40,504 nucleotides of DNA from contig CALEDR010000010.1 in assembly GCA_937949545.1 (NCBI GenBank), forward strand, positions 1-40,504. The letters are read 5' to 3'. A program made the position numbers and the translations under genes. The notes below the pieces were generated by a model, which saw nothing but the letters and a program-made list of their open reading frames with translations, searched no databases and was not told where the DNA came from. The stretch is from an uncultured Phycisphaerae bacterium (lineage in GTDB: Bacteria; Planctomycetota; Phycisphaerae; Sedimentisphaerales; Anaerohalosphaeraceae). Below, piece after piece: positions 8,661-15,640 of this stretch (the first letter of the stretch is position 1; each line of letters opens with the position of its first letter).

Positions 8661-8923
8661 AGGTGGGAAAGAGCTGTTCGGTTCCTTCTAATAAGGGGTA
8701 AAAAGGAGGCTAAAGACAGAATACAAAGGTTTTTAGCCAGACAGGGCGGGCGGTTTCTCTGAGATATAGTTAAGGATCAGAGCAAATCGGCAAAAAAGCA
8801 GAGAAGCTTTGGCAAGTTCAAGAACAATAAGGGCTTGCTCGCAGTAATTATAAAAAGAGAGCAAATTTCTTCTCATCACCCTCCTCCGAAGCCAGATTCC
8901 TGTATGGGAGTCTGGCTTTTTTT
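8661..8923 (+). ncRNA. Candidate structured RNA (stand-alone RNA or leader of the NYN gene)
   Basis: Between the promoter at 8627-8655 and the terminator at 8890-8923 there is no convincing coding sequence but several perfect stems: 8708-8714 with 8732-8738, 8757-8762 with 8777-8782, and 8835-8840 with 8859-8864. The two ends can close the molecule: 8659-8663 pairs with 8883-8887, 8665-8667 with 8879-8881, and 8671-8673 with 8872-8874. This gives a multi-branched fold of about 230 nt followed by an independent terminator. I do not recognise a known family: the core motifs of SRP RNA, RNase P, tmRNA and common riboswitches are absent. A 6S-like role is conceivable from size and closing stem but the branching argues against it. 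A riboswitch controlling the gene at 8987 is the alternative. Confidence 0.55.
8890..8923 (+). terminator. Rho-independent terminator
   Basis: Arms 8890-8900 and 8907-8917 pair over 11 bp with one wobble around a 6-nt loop. Seven T residues follow, through 8923. It lies 63 bp upstream of the NYN-domain gene, so it either ends the RNA candidate or attenuates that gene. Confidence 0.85.
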
Positions 8924-8986
8924 CTTTATGGATATACAATGACGGTTTGGTGAGGCATATTGGTTGTTTCTTGAAGGGGTTTTTGG

Positions 8987-9823
8987 ATGTCAGGACAAGA
9001 CAATAGTTTGAAAGTAGGGGTCTATGTCGATGCTGCTTATGTGTATAAAAACGGCGGCCGGGGAATGCAGTACAATATTCTTCGGGAATTTTCCTGCCGA
9101 GAGGGGGCGCAGGTGATTCGTCTGAATGCCTACGTGAGTTTTGATGCAGACCGTGCGCATGAAGACGCCGTTTTTGGTGCCAATGCTAAAAAGTTCCATT
9201 CTTTTCTGCGGGACCTCGGCTACAAAGTGATTATCAAAGAGGTCAAGTGGTTTGTGGATGAAGAGACCGGTCAGCGGTTCGGCAAGGCCAATGCGGATAT
9301 GGATTTGGCAACCGACCTGCTGATTCAGTCCGAGCATCTGGACAAAATTGTGCTGGTGTCGGGTGACGGGGATTTTGTGAAGGTGGTTAATGCTGCTCAA
9401 AATCGCGGCTGCCGGGTTGAAGTGATCGGCTTTGACAATGTCTCCGGCCGACTCAAGGAGGAAGCAGACCAGTATTTCTCCGGCTATATGATTCCCAATC
9501 TGCTGCCGACCGACACAGAAATTCCCTGGGGACAGATTGGTTCGGTGGTGCGAGGGACATGCTCCTATTTCAACAAAGAAAAAGGATTCGGTTATCTTCG
9601 GTATTTGAAAGAAATCTCGCCGTATCTGTGGATAACGGATATTCAGCGTCCGGGAAGTCCGTATGGGATGGCCTATTTTCGGGCGGGCAGTCTGCAGAAT
9701 GCCGGCGGCGTCGAGCTGCCCAGCTACAATCATATCTTTGAGTTTGAACTGATGACCCCGCAGCGGGATGACCAGCTGCCGGTGGCCAACAATGTTCGGC
9801 TGATTTCGGTGATTCCTTATTGA
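8987..9823 (+). CDS. NYN-domain (PIN-like) putative ribonuclease with cold-shock-like C-terminal domain
   Basis: A 278-aa cytoplasmic protein. Residues about 8-165 form a NYN/LabA-type domain: VGVYVDAAYVY (Asp15), ANADMDLATDLL (Asp104, Asp106) and VSGDGDF (Asp127, Asp129) supply the acidic residues that bind metal in this PIN-like nuclease fold. Residues about 183-278 begin with GSVVRGTCSYFNKEKGFGYL, which resembles the RNP1 region of cold-shock/OB-fold RNA-binding domains. The protein therefore probably binds and cuts RNA; the substrate is unknown. GAAGGGG lies 7 nt before ATG. The gene sits alone, downstream of the candidate structured RNA and its terminator, and converges with the TonB receptor genes. 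Confidence 0.8.
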   Translation: MSGQDNSLKVGVYVDAAYVYKNGGRGMQYNILREFSCREGAQVIRLNAYVSFDADRAHEDAVFGANAKKFHSFLRDLGYKVIIKEVKWFVDEETGQRFGKANADMDLATDLLIQSEHLDKIVLVSGDGDFVKVVNAAQNRGCRVEVIGFDNVSGRLKEEADQYFSGYMIPNLLPTDTEIPWGQIGSVVRGTCSYFNKEKGFGYLRYLKEISPYLWITDIQRPGSPYGMAYFRAGSLQNAGGVELPSYNHIFEFELMTPQRDDQLPVANNVRLISVIPY

Positions 9824-9839
9824 CGGGCTCGGGAGTCTG

Positions 9840-12194
9840 TCAGAAGCGGCAGGTGACCGAACCGGAGACCGCCGTCGGCTGGATGCGGTAGTGTCCGGGC
9901 ATCTGGTCATCAAACCCGACGCGGCGCTTGTTCAGGTCCTTGTCAAAGAGGCCCAGCAGATTATAGCCGGTCAGATGAACGGTTGTGTTTTTGCTCCAGC
10001 GGTACTCCAGCCCCAAATTCAGATAGGCGCATGCCTTGAAGGGTTCCTTGAACGCCGTATCGTAGTCCCAGTTTCGGAACAGGTGATTGCGGTAGTCGGC
10101 CCAGTCCTGCCCGCCCGGATTAGCCCAAAGAATGGAAAGCGTGCTGAAGAGGGTGGTTTTCTCACTTACGGCGTATTCGGCCTGAAGTTTGGTGGAATGG
10201 TTGTACCAGTGGGCCAGGTCATTGCCGAAACCAAAAGGAGCTGTCGTGTACTGATTCCACCAAGTATAGACATCGGCCCAGTTGAATGTCGGAGCATCTG
10301 TAATGTTCAGCAGTTTGGTAAAACTGTGAGACAGATTCAGTTTCAGCCGTTCCTGCTGCCATCCGCCCTCCAGTTCAAAGCCCCACGTGCGCATCTTGCC
10401 GATGGTCTTGCTTCCCGTACCGCCGGGAGCCCCGGAGTTGACATTTTCATCCGGAATCTCGGCCAGTACATCGCGGAATTGGTACAAAAAGACCGAAACA
10501 CCGCCCCAAAGATGTTCATTATGCTGACGTTCATATCGCCATTCGAAAGCGTCCAATTTTTCCGAAGGGCTGTCCATGTTGTGGATATGCCTGTCAATCC
10601 ACATCTGGCCGGCACTGTTGGTCAAATGAGAACGAGACACCATAAACTTGAATGTGTCTTTGTCTGTCGGGGTGTAGGTCAGGGCCCCGCGGGGGGACAA
10701 TAAAGTATCTGTATAGGGATGCCAATCGGCCCGTCCGCCCAGAAACAGGGTCCACTGCGGATGGATGAGCCACTGATATTGGCTGAACAGCGCGTAGCTG
10801 TCGGTATTCCAGCGCGGCACATGCAGAGCCCCCCACCGCTGGTATTTGCCGAAGGGCTGGATGCTGATGGGCGTATCACCGAAGCGTTTGCCGAATTCCT
10901 CGTGCGACCATTGGCCGCCGAACGCCAGCGAGTGGTTCGGATGCGGATTCCACTGAGCCGTAATCCGCCCGACCCATTCATCTTCGGCAAAGGATTTCCA
11001 CAGAAATGCCCGCTCCCAGTTGTCATTGTCATTGGCGAAACGGTCAAAACTCAGTTCGTAGCGGACAGACCAATCGCTGCTGAGTTCCTGGTCGTAGGAT
11101 GCGGCCGCAGTGGCTTGAGAATAGGTCAGTCCGTCATCCGAGCTGACTCGCTCATCTCCCCACCATCGCAGAAAATCAATCCACTGGCCGCCCTGGGTCA
11201 GACGGGCCCACAGGTTCAGTCCGCCGTCGGTGTAGTGGCCGTACAGTTTCATTTTAGGCCGGTCAAACGGCATTTCATTAAGATTTTTAAACCAGGTTTT
11301 GATATATTCATCTCCCGGATAGCGTTTCCAGACAAATCCGGGCGGTCCGCCGCGCAGCCAGACCGGTTCTTTGGTGCCCAGCACGGTGGGCGAATCGGAG
11401 GCATCGGCTCCGTTGTACTGACTGGCACCGGCGTAAAAGAAGTATCCCTGGTCCGGACCGGTTCGCTTGCCGAATTTGTATTCGAGTGTGCCGAATTCCT
11501 CTACGAGTCCCCCGCGAACGGTTACCTGTTCTCCCTGGAACGTTGCGGCGCTGTCCGTAACAATGTGGATGACCATTGACTCAGCGCTGGGGCCGTAGAG
11601 AGCAGCGGCCGGACCTCGCAGGATGTCAATATGGTGAATGTCGGTCAACATCGGAAGGTCCAGTTCCGTGATGGCTCCGACATCGGTTTTTTCATTCATA
11701 ATTCGACCATTGACCAGCACCACAAACTTATTGCTCCGGTGCGCCAGAATCCCGCGAAGCCCGAGGGTTTTCGGATGCTCACTGGCGAACATCATCTGCA
11801 GGTTGGGTACGTACATTTCCAGCAGCTCATACAGACTGCGGGCCTGTGAGGTTTGAATCTGTCGGCGGGTGATGGTGGTTGTTGTATAGGGAGAAAGTCG
11901 GCGAGGTGTTTGTGTCAAAATGCCGGAGACAGGCAGGTCGGCTTCCGAACCATTGTCTTCTTGTCCAGAGGGGTCTTCGGCGGATGCGGCGGCGGAGGAG
12001 GTGTTTTCGGTCGGCTGTCCCTTCAGCAGGGCTAGTTCCTGCCGCAAGGCCGCCAGTTCGGCTCGAATCTGCTCGGCCTGGGCCTGTTTGTCCGATTCAG
12101 CGGCGCAAACAGGCAAACACAGAAGCATTCCTGCCAGCCCTGTCAGAATCCGCACAAGCATCCAAGGTTCTAATTGTTCACGCCGGTATTTCAT
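9840..12194 (-). CDS. TonB-dependent outer-membrane receptor (second of a tandem pair)
   Basis: A 784-aa outer-membrane protein. A signal peptide ends near CLPVCAA, then a short coiled coil (AEQIRAELAALRQELALL) and a low-complexity Ser/Glu linker. A plug domain follows (about residues 105-225) with TTTITRRQI, SLYELLEMYVPNLQ and IDILRGPAAALYGP. The rest is a long beta-barrel rich in aromatic alternating strands, ending in a terminal phenylalanine (CRF) as outer-membrane barrels do. It should import a siderophore, cobalamin or glycan using TonB energy; the substrate cannot be read from sequence, and no TonB, ExbB or SusD gene is present here. It begins 20 bp after the stop of its paralogue at 12215, so the two are very likely co-transcribed. 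Confidence 0.85.
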   Translation of the reverse strand: MKYRREQLEPWMLVRILTGLAGMLLCLPVCAAESDKQAQAEQIRAELAALRQELALLKGQPTENTSSAAASAEDPSGQEDNGSEADLPVSGILTQTPRRLSPYTTTTITRRQIQTSQARSLYELLEMYVPNLQMMFASEHPKTLGLRGILAHRSNKFVVLVNGRIMNEKTDVGAITELDLPMLTDIHHIDILRGPAAALYGPSAESMVIHIVTDSAATFQGEQVTVRGGLVEEFGTLEYKFGKRTGPDQGYFFYAGASQYNGADASDSPTVLGTKEPVWLRGGPPGFVWKRYPGDEYIKTWFKNLNEMPFDRPKMKLYGHYTDGGLNLWARLTQGGQWIDFLRWWGDERVSSDDGLTYSQATAAASYDQELSSDWSVRYELSFDRFANDNDNWERAFLWKSFAEDEWVGRITAQWNPHPNHSLAFGGQWSHEEFGKRFGDTPISIQPFGKYQRWGALHVPRWNTDSYALFSQYQWLIHPQWTLFLGGRADWHPYTDTLLSPRGALTYTPTDKDTFKFMVSRSHLTNSAGQMWIDRHIHNMDSPSEKLDAFEWRYERQHNEHLWGGVSVFLYQFRDVLAEIPDENVNSGAPGGTGSKTIGKMRTWGFELEGGWQQERLKLNLSHSFTKLLNITDAPTFNWADVYTWWNQYTTAPFGFGNDLAHWYNHSTKLQAEYAVSEKTTLFSTLSILWANPGGQDWADYRNHLFRNWDYDTAFKEPFKACAYLNLGLEYRWSKNTTVHLTGYNLLGLFDKDLNKRRVGFDDQMPGHYRIQPTAVSGSVTCRF

Positions 12195-12214
12195 CCCTTT
12201 TTCGCCTTTTCTCC

Positions 12215-14629
12215 TTAGAATCGATGCGTCAGCGTGACCCCGAACGAAACCGGCAAAATCCGATACCGCCCGGGCAGCTGCCGGTCAAAGCCGACTCGCC
12301 GCTTGTTCAATTCCTCATCCACCAGCCCCAGCAGGTTGTAGCCCGTAAAGGTCAAGGTTGTATTCGGGCTCCATTTGTATTCGGCCCCAAGGTTCAGATA
12401 AGCACTGGCCTTAAAGGGCTCTTCAAAGCCGGACAGATAATCCCAGTCCGGAAACATCTGGTCTCGATAATCGGCGGCATCCTGTCCGCCCGGCGAACCC
12501 CAGAGCACGCAAAGAGAGCCGTTCAGGAGCCATTTATCGTCGTATGGATATTCCGCCCGAACCTTGCTGGTATGATTGTGCCATTGGGCCAGGTCGTTTC
12601 CGACCCCGAAGGGGGCGGCGCTGTAGTTGTGCCACAAGATGCCCGGTTCACCTTTCATTTCAATCAGTTTGGTGAAGCTGTGAGACAAGTCGACTTTCAG
12701 TTTTTTCCCTTTCCAGCCGGCCTCCAGTTCCAGCCCCCAGAGTTTCATGTCCCCTACAACTTTGGTGCCGCTGCTGGTGCCGGTGGCCACTTCGGAGGTG
12801 TCCCCCAAAATACCGGGCATGTCGTAAAGGAAGACCGACCCTCCCATCCAAAGATTATCCGAATGCTGACGTTCATACCGTAATTCGTAGGCGTTCAGCC
12901 TGTCCACGGGGCTGGTTATATCCAGATAGTTGTAGTCAATCCACATCTGGGCGGCGGAATTGGTGCGAACGGAACGGGAGGCCATCAGTTTGATGGTGTC
13001 CTGTTGGCTCGGCGTCAGGATCAAAACCCCTCGCGGAGAAAACATCGTTTCCGTATAAGGATGCCAATCGATTCGGCTGCTGATAAACACCGTCATCAGA
13101 TCGTTGATATTCCATTGATATTCCCCAAAGAGGGCATATGTGTCTGTGCTCCACTGCGGCATATACCCGATCCAGTTGGCGGCTTCCGGATCCGTCCGGT
13201 TCGGCGGATAATGGAACATAAAGGGCTGGTTGCTGACCGCCGGTCCTGACAGCGACAGACCGAACCGTTCGTGAGACCATTCCGTCCCAAAGGCCAGCGA
13301 GTGGTTCTGGGCCGGATTCCACCGAGCTATAATCCGCCCGTAGATTTCATCCTCCGCATAGCGTTTCCGGAAAGTCGCCTGTTCAAAGTTTTCGTTTTCA
13401 TTGGTGAATCGGTCATAACTAAGGACATACCGCAGGGACCAATCGGAATTGATTTCCTGATCATAACTGGCCTGGATGGTGGCCTGTGAATAGACAATTC
13501 CTTCTTTGGAGAACATCCGAACATGCCACCAGTCCGTTCGAGGAAAATCGTGCCAGGCCGTAAAATCAATCCATTCACCCCCCTGAGTGTAGCGGGCCCA
13601 TAAATCAAATCCGCCCCGAGTATATTGGGCAAACAGTTTCATCTTCGGCCGTTCAAACGGCATTTGGTTGAGATTCTTGAACCAGTCCTTGACCTGTTCA
13701 TCCCCCTGATAAATCTTCCAGGTCCAGGTGGAGATGTCATCCAGAAGCCACATCGGCTCTTCTGTGCCGAAGACCATCGGAGAATCGGAAACATCCGCAC
13801 CGTCGTATTTGCTTGCACCGGCATACAGAAACAGACCGCTGTCCTCGCTGAGTTTGCGGCTGTGCTTGAATTCGCCGGTGGTGTAGCGTTCAACCGCGCC
13901 GGCCCGCAGCGTTGCCTCCTGCCCCTCAAAGGTTTTGTAGCTGTCTGTGACGATGTTGATGGTCATGGACAGCGCCCCGGGACCGTAGAGAGCGGAACTG
14001 GGCCCCCGCACAATATCAATGTGGTGAATATCCGTGAGCATCGGCAGGTCCAGTTCGGTGATGGCGCCTGAATCCGTCCGCTCATTCATAATGCGGCCGT
14101 TGACCAGCAGCAGAAACTTGTCATTTTGGTGTGCAATAATGCCGCGAAGCCCGACGGCACGGGTTCGCTCCCGTGCGAAGATGATTTGCAGGTTCGGCAC
14201 GTACATTTCGAGCAGTTCATAAAGACTTCGCGCCCCGCTGCGCCGAATTTGCTCTTGGGTGATGGTAGTGACAGTGGAAGGAGTCAGCCGCTGGGTGGTG
14301 TGGGTCAGGGAGGCGGCGGTGGGAAGGGTAATCTCCATCAGTTGTTCCAGCGGCAGTTCGAAAAGGTCCACGGTTCCTTCGCGGTCTGGTTCCTCGCGAC
14401 TCGGCGCGGCAGATGTCTGCCGTTCGGAGCCCTGGGGTTCAAGAGTTTGGAGCTGTTCTTCAAGGATTCGAATCCGCTCTTCAATTTGACGAATACGTTC
14501 CTGACGGCTAATCCCGGATGATTCATCCGTCTGGGATTGAACGACTGCACTGAAAGCCAACAAAAGAGCCGCCATCGCCCCCTGTCGAATTCCCTGCAAA
14601 GAAAAAGATTTCTGCCCTTGCCTTCTCAT
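12215..14629 (-). CDS. TonB-dependent outer-membrane receptor (first of a tandem pair)
   Basis: About 804 aa from the ATG at 14629. An in-frame GTG at 14677 would add 16 residues but has no good ribosome site, whereas the ATG has a purine-rich GAAAGAG just upstream and gives a normal signal peptide. A coiled coil (RQIEERIRILEEQLQTL) precedes a linker with ELPLEQLMEITLPTAA, a plug domain with TVTTITQEQIRRSG, SLYELLEMYVPNLQ and IDIVRGPSSALYGPG, and a beta-barrel ending THRF. It is a close paralogue of the next gene through plug and barrel, including the FNKDWFKNL-like and ELRYERQHS-like strands. The pair probably arose by tandem duplication and may take up related substrates. Confidence 0.85.
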   Translation of the reverse strand: MRRQGQKSFSLQGIRQGAMAALLLAFSAVVQSQTDESSGISRQERIRQIEERIRILEEQLQTLEPQGSERQTSAAPSREEPDREGTVDLFELPLEQLMEITLPTAASLTHTTQRLTPSTVTTITQEQIRRSGARSLYELLEMYVPNLQIIFARERTRAVGLRGIIAHQNDKFLLLVNGRIMNERTDSGAITELDLPMLTDIHHIDIVRGPSSALYGPGALSMTINIVTDSYKTFEGQEATLRAGAVERYTTGEFKHSRKLSEDSGLFLYAGASKYDGADVSDSPMVFGTEEPMWLLDDISTWTWKIYQGDEQVKDWFKNLNQMPFERPKMKLFAQYTRGGFDLWARYTQGGEWIDFTAWHDFPRTDWWHVRMFSKEGIVYSQATIQASYDQEINSDWSLRYVLSYDRFTNENENFEQATFRKRYAEDEIYGRIIARWNPAQNHSLAFGTEWSHERFGLSLSGPAVSNQPFMFHYPPNRTDPEAANWIGYMPQWSTDTYALFGEYQWNINDLMTVFISSRIDWHPYTETMFSPRGVLILTPSQQDTIKLMASRSVRTNSAAQMWIDYNYLDITSPVDRLNAYELRYERQHSDNLWMGGSVFLYDMPGILGDTSEVATGTSSGTKVVGDMKLWGLELEAGWKGKKLKVDLSHSFTKLIEMKGEPGILWHNYSAAPFGVGNDLAQWHNHTSKVRAEYPYDDKWLLNGSLCVLWGSPGGQDAADYRDQMFPDWDYLSGFEEPFKASAYLNLGAEYKWSPNTTLTFTGYNLLGLVDEELNKRRVGFDRQLPGRYRILPVSFGVTLTHRF

Positions 14630-14834
14630 ATTCTCTTTCAGATAATCCTGACAGACTTTTCGGAAATCGAATGACACGGCTTTATCGAAAATGCCTTTCG
14701 GATGGTTTGTAGGGGTTATATTTCCTGCAAGACTTAGCGGAGAATGCTTGCAAAATATCTTTTTCGGCTAAAATGAGTCCGATAACGCTTTTTCTTGGGC
14801 AGGGGTCTTTGTCTGAATCAAAGGGGATGTCTTT
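14630..14834. other. Divergent intergenic region between the TonB receptors and yjbQ
   Basis: About 205 bp separate the receptor start (-) from the YjbQ start (+), so both promoters should lie here. On the + strand TTGCAA at 14748-14753 and TAAAAT at 14769-14774 are only 15 bp apart, shorter than usual. I see no convincing -35/-10 pair for the - strand. Confidence 0.35.
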
Positions 14835-15245
14835 ATGAAAATTGTACGGCAGACAATTCCAGTATCTACACAAAACCGCTGCGAGATGCTCGACATCACT
14901 CCCGCCGTGGAAAAGATTGTGCGGGATAGTACGGTTCAGGACGGATATGTGACGGTTTATACCCCGCATACGACGGCCGGCATTACGATAAACGAAAATG
15001 CCGACCCGGACGTCGTGCACGATATTCTCTTGACTCTGGAGGCCTTGGTCCCGGCGCATCGGGCCGGCTATCAGCATTCAGAAGGCAACTCCGATGCCCA
15101 CGTCAAATCTTCTCTGGTGGGGTGCAGCGAGCGGATCCTTTTGGAAAAGGGCCGGCTGGTTCTCGGAACCTGGCAGGGGATTTATTTCTGTGAGTTCGAC
15201 GGCCCGCGCAGCCGCAAGGTGATTGTCCAGGTACTCGGAGAGTAA
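14835..15245 (+). CDS. yjbQ: YjbQ / UPF0047 family protein
   Basis: A 136-aa protein of full family length. The family core is present: TPHTTAGITINENADPDV, the His-rich RAGYQHSEGNSDAHVKSS, and the closing GTWQGIYFCEFDGPR. Family members are small trimeric cytoplasmic proteins; some have been reported to have weak thiamine-phosphate synthase activity, and the physiological role is unsettled. ATG is preceded by AAAGGGG at 14820-14826. It is followed 83 bp later by tRNA-Gly and is probably a single-gene unit. Confidence 0.9.
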   Translation: MKIVRQTIPVSTQNRCEMLDITPAVEKIVRDSTVQDGYVTVYTPHTTAGITINENADPDVVHDILLTLEALVPAHRAGYQHSEGNSDAHVKSSLVGCSERILLEKGRLVLGTWQGIYFCEFDGPRSRKVIVQVLGE

Positions 15246-15286
15246 AATCTGACTTATTTTCAAAAGCGTTTTTTGAGAAAAAACTC

Positions 15287-15317
15287 TTTACAAAACGTGC
15301 CTTTTGTTTTATGTAAT
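15287..15317 (+). promoter_or_regulatory. Probable tRNA-Gly promoter
   Basis: TTTACA at 15287-15292 acts as a -35, with TATGTA at 15310-15315 (17-bp spacing) or TGTAAT at 15312-15317 (19-bp spacing) as -10. Transcription would start about 6-10 nt before the tRNA. The sequence is close to, but not exactly, consensus. Confidence 0.5.
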
Positions 15318-15328
15318 AGGGCAATTAT

Positions 15329-15400
15329 GCGGGCGTAGCTCAGGGGTAGAGCGTCACGTTGCCAACGTGAATGTCGTGAGTTCAAATCTCATCGCCCGCT
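15329..15400 (+). tRNA. tRNA-Gly (anticodon GCC)
   Basis: The acceptor arms 15329-15335 and 15393-15399 pair perfectly over 7 bp, with discriminator T at 15400 and no encoded CCA. The D-arm (AGCTCAGGGGTAGAGC), a 5-bp anticodon stem around TTGCCAA (anticodon 15361-15363) and the T-arm with GTTCAAATC are all canonical. Confidence 0.97.
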
Positions 15401-15603
15401 TTGAGGCCGGAAGGCCTGAAGGTCTTATCGAAGACGGGGAAATCCGGTTAGATTTCCTAAATCATTTGTTGACATAGCTTTAGCGAGTTATCGGCTAACA
15501 CAATTTAGTCTGGCGCTGGTCGCTTAAGTGCTTGGAATCCTGCCGGAGCAGGAAGGATGGAACTTGAGGTCGGCGAAAGGATATTTCGGCGGCCGTTTTT
15601 GTT
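15401..15603 (+). ncRNA. Candidate structured RNA between tRNA-Gly and trigger factor
   Basis: No gene is visible, but perfect short hairpins run in series: 15404-15408 with 15413-15417 (loop GGAA), 15422-15426 with 15431-15435 (loop ATCG), 15438-15444 with 15451-15457 (6-nt loop) and 15538-15543 with 15548-15553 (loop CGGA). A longer-range pair joins 15482-15486 with 15520-15524. The block ends in an intrinsic terminator. It could be transcribed with the tRNA as a processed small RNA, or be a trigger-factor leader. TTGACA at 15469-15474 has no matching -10. The family is not recognised. Confidence 0.45.
15568..15603 (+). terminator. Intrinsic terminator upstream of trigger factor
   Basis: Arms 15568-15578 and 15584-15594 pair over 11 positions with one wobble and one G-G mismatch. 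The loop is 5 nt and a GTTTTTGTT tract follows. It separates the tRNA-Gly transcript from trigger factor. Confidence 0.65.
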
Positions 15604-15608
15604 ATAAG
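15600..15608 (+). promoter_or_regulatory. Possible extended -10 promoter of trigger factor
   Basis: TG-T-TATAAG at 15600-15608 fits an extended -10 element; no good -35 lies upstream. It would place the start near 15615, about 26 nt before the ATG, and would explain how tig is expressed just after a terminator. Confidence 0.4.
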
Positions 15609-15640
15609 AATAAGGGAAAAAACAACTTAGGAGTCCTCAA

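Noticed and set aside
8733-8939. 68-aa minus-strand frame in the gap before the NYN gene
   Set aside because: It reads backwards through the terminator and the structured RNA hairpins and has no family resemblance.
11879-12883. Plus-strand frame spanning the junction of the two TonB receptors
   Set aside because: Antisense shadow; the receptor frames on the - strand have signal peptides, plug motifs and barrel ends.
15329-15400. Shared words between tRNA-Gly acceptor ends (TCGCCCGCTT, GCGGGCGT) and the CRISPR repeat
   Set aside because: Both are G/C hairpin stems; the match is short and permuted, so coincidence is the simplest explanation.
15469-15474. Perfect TTGACA as a trigger-factor promoter
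   Set aside because: No acceptable -10 lies 15-19 bp downstream, and a terminator would follow before the gene.
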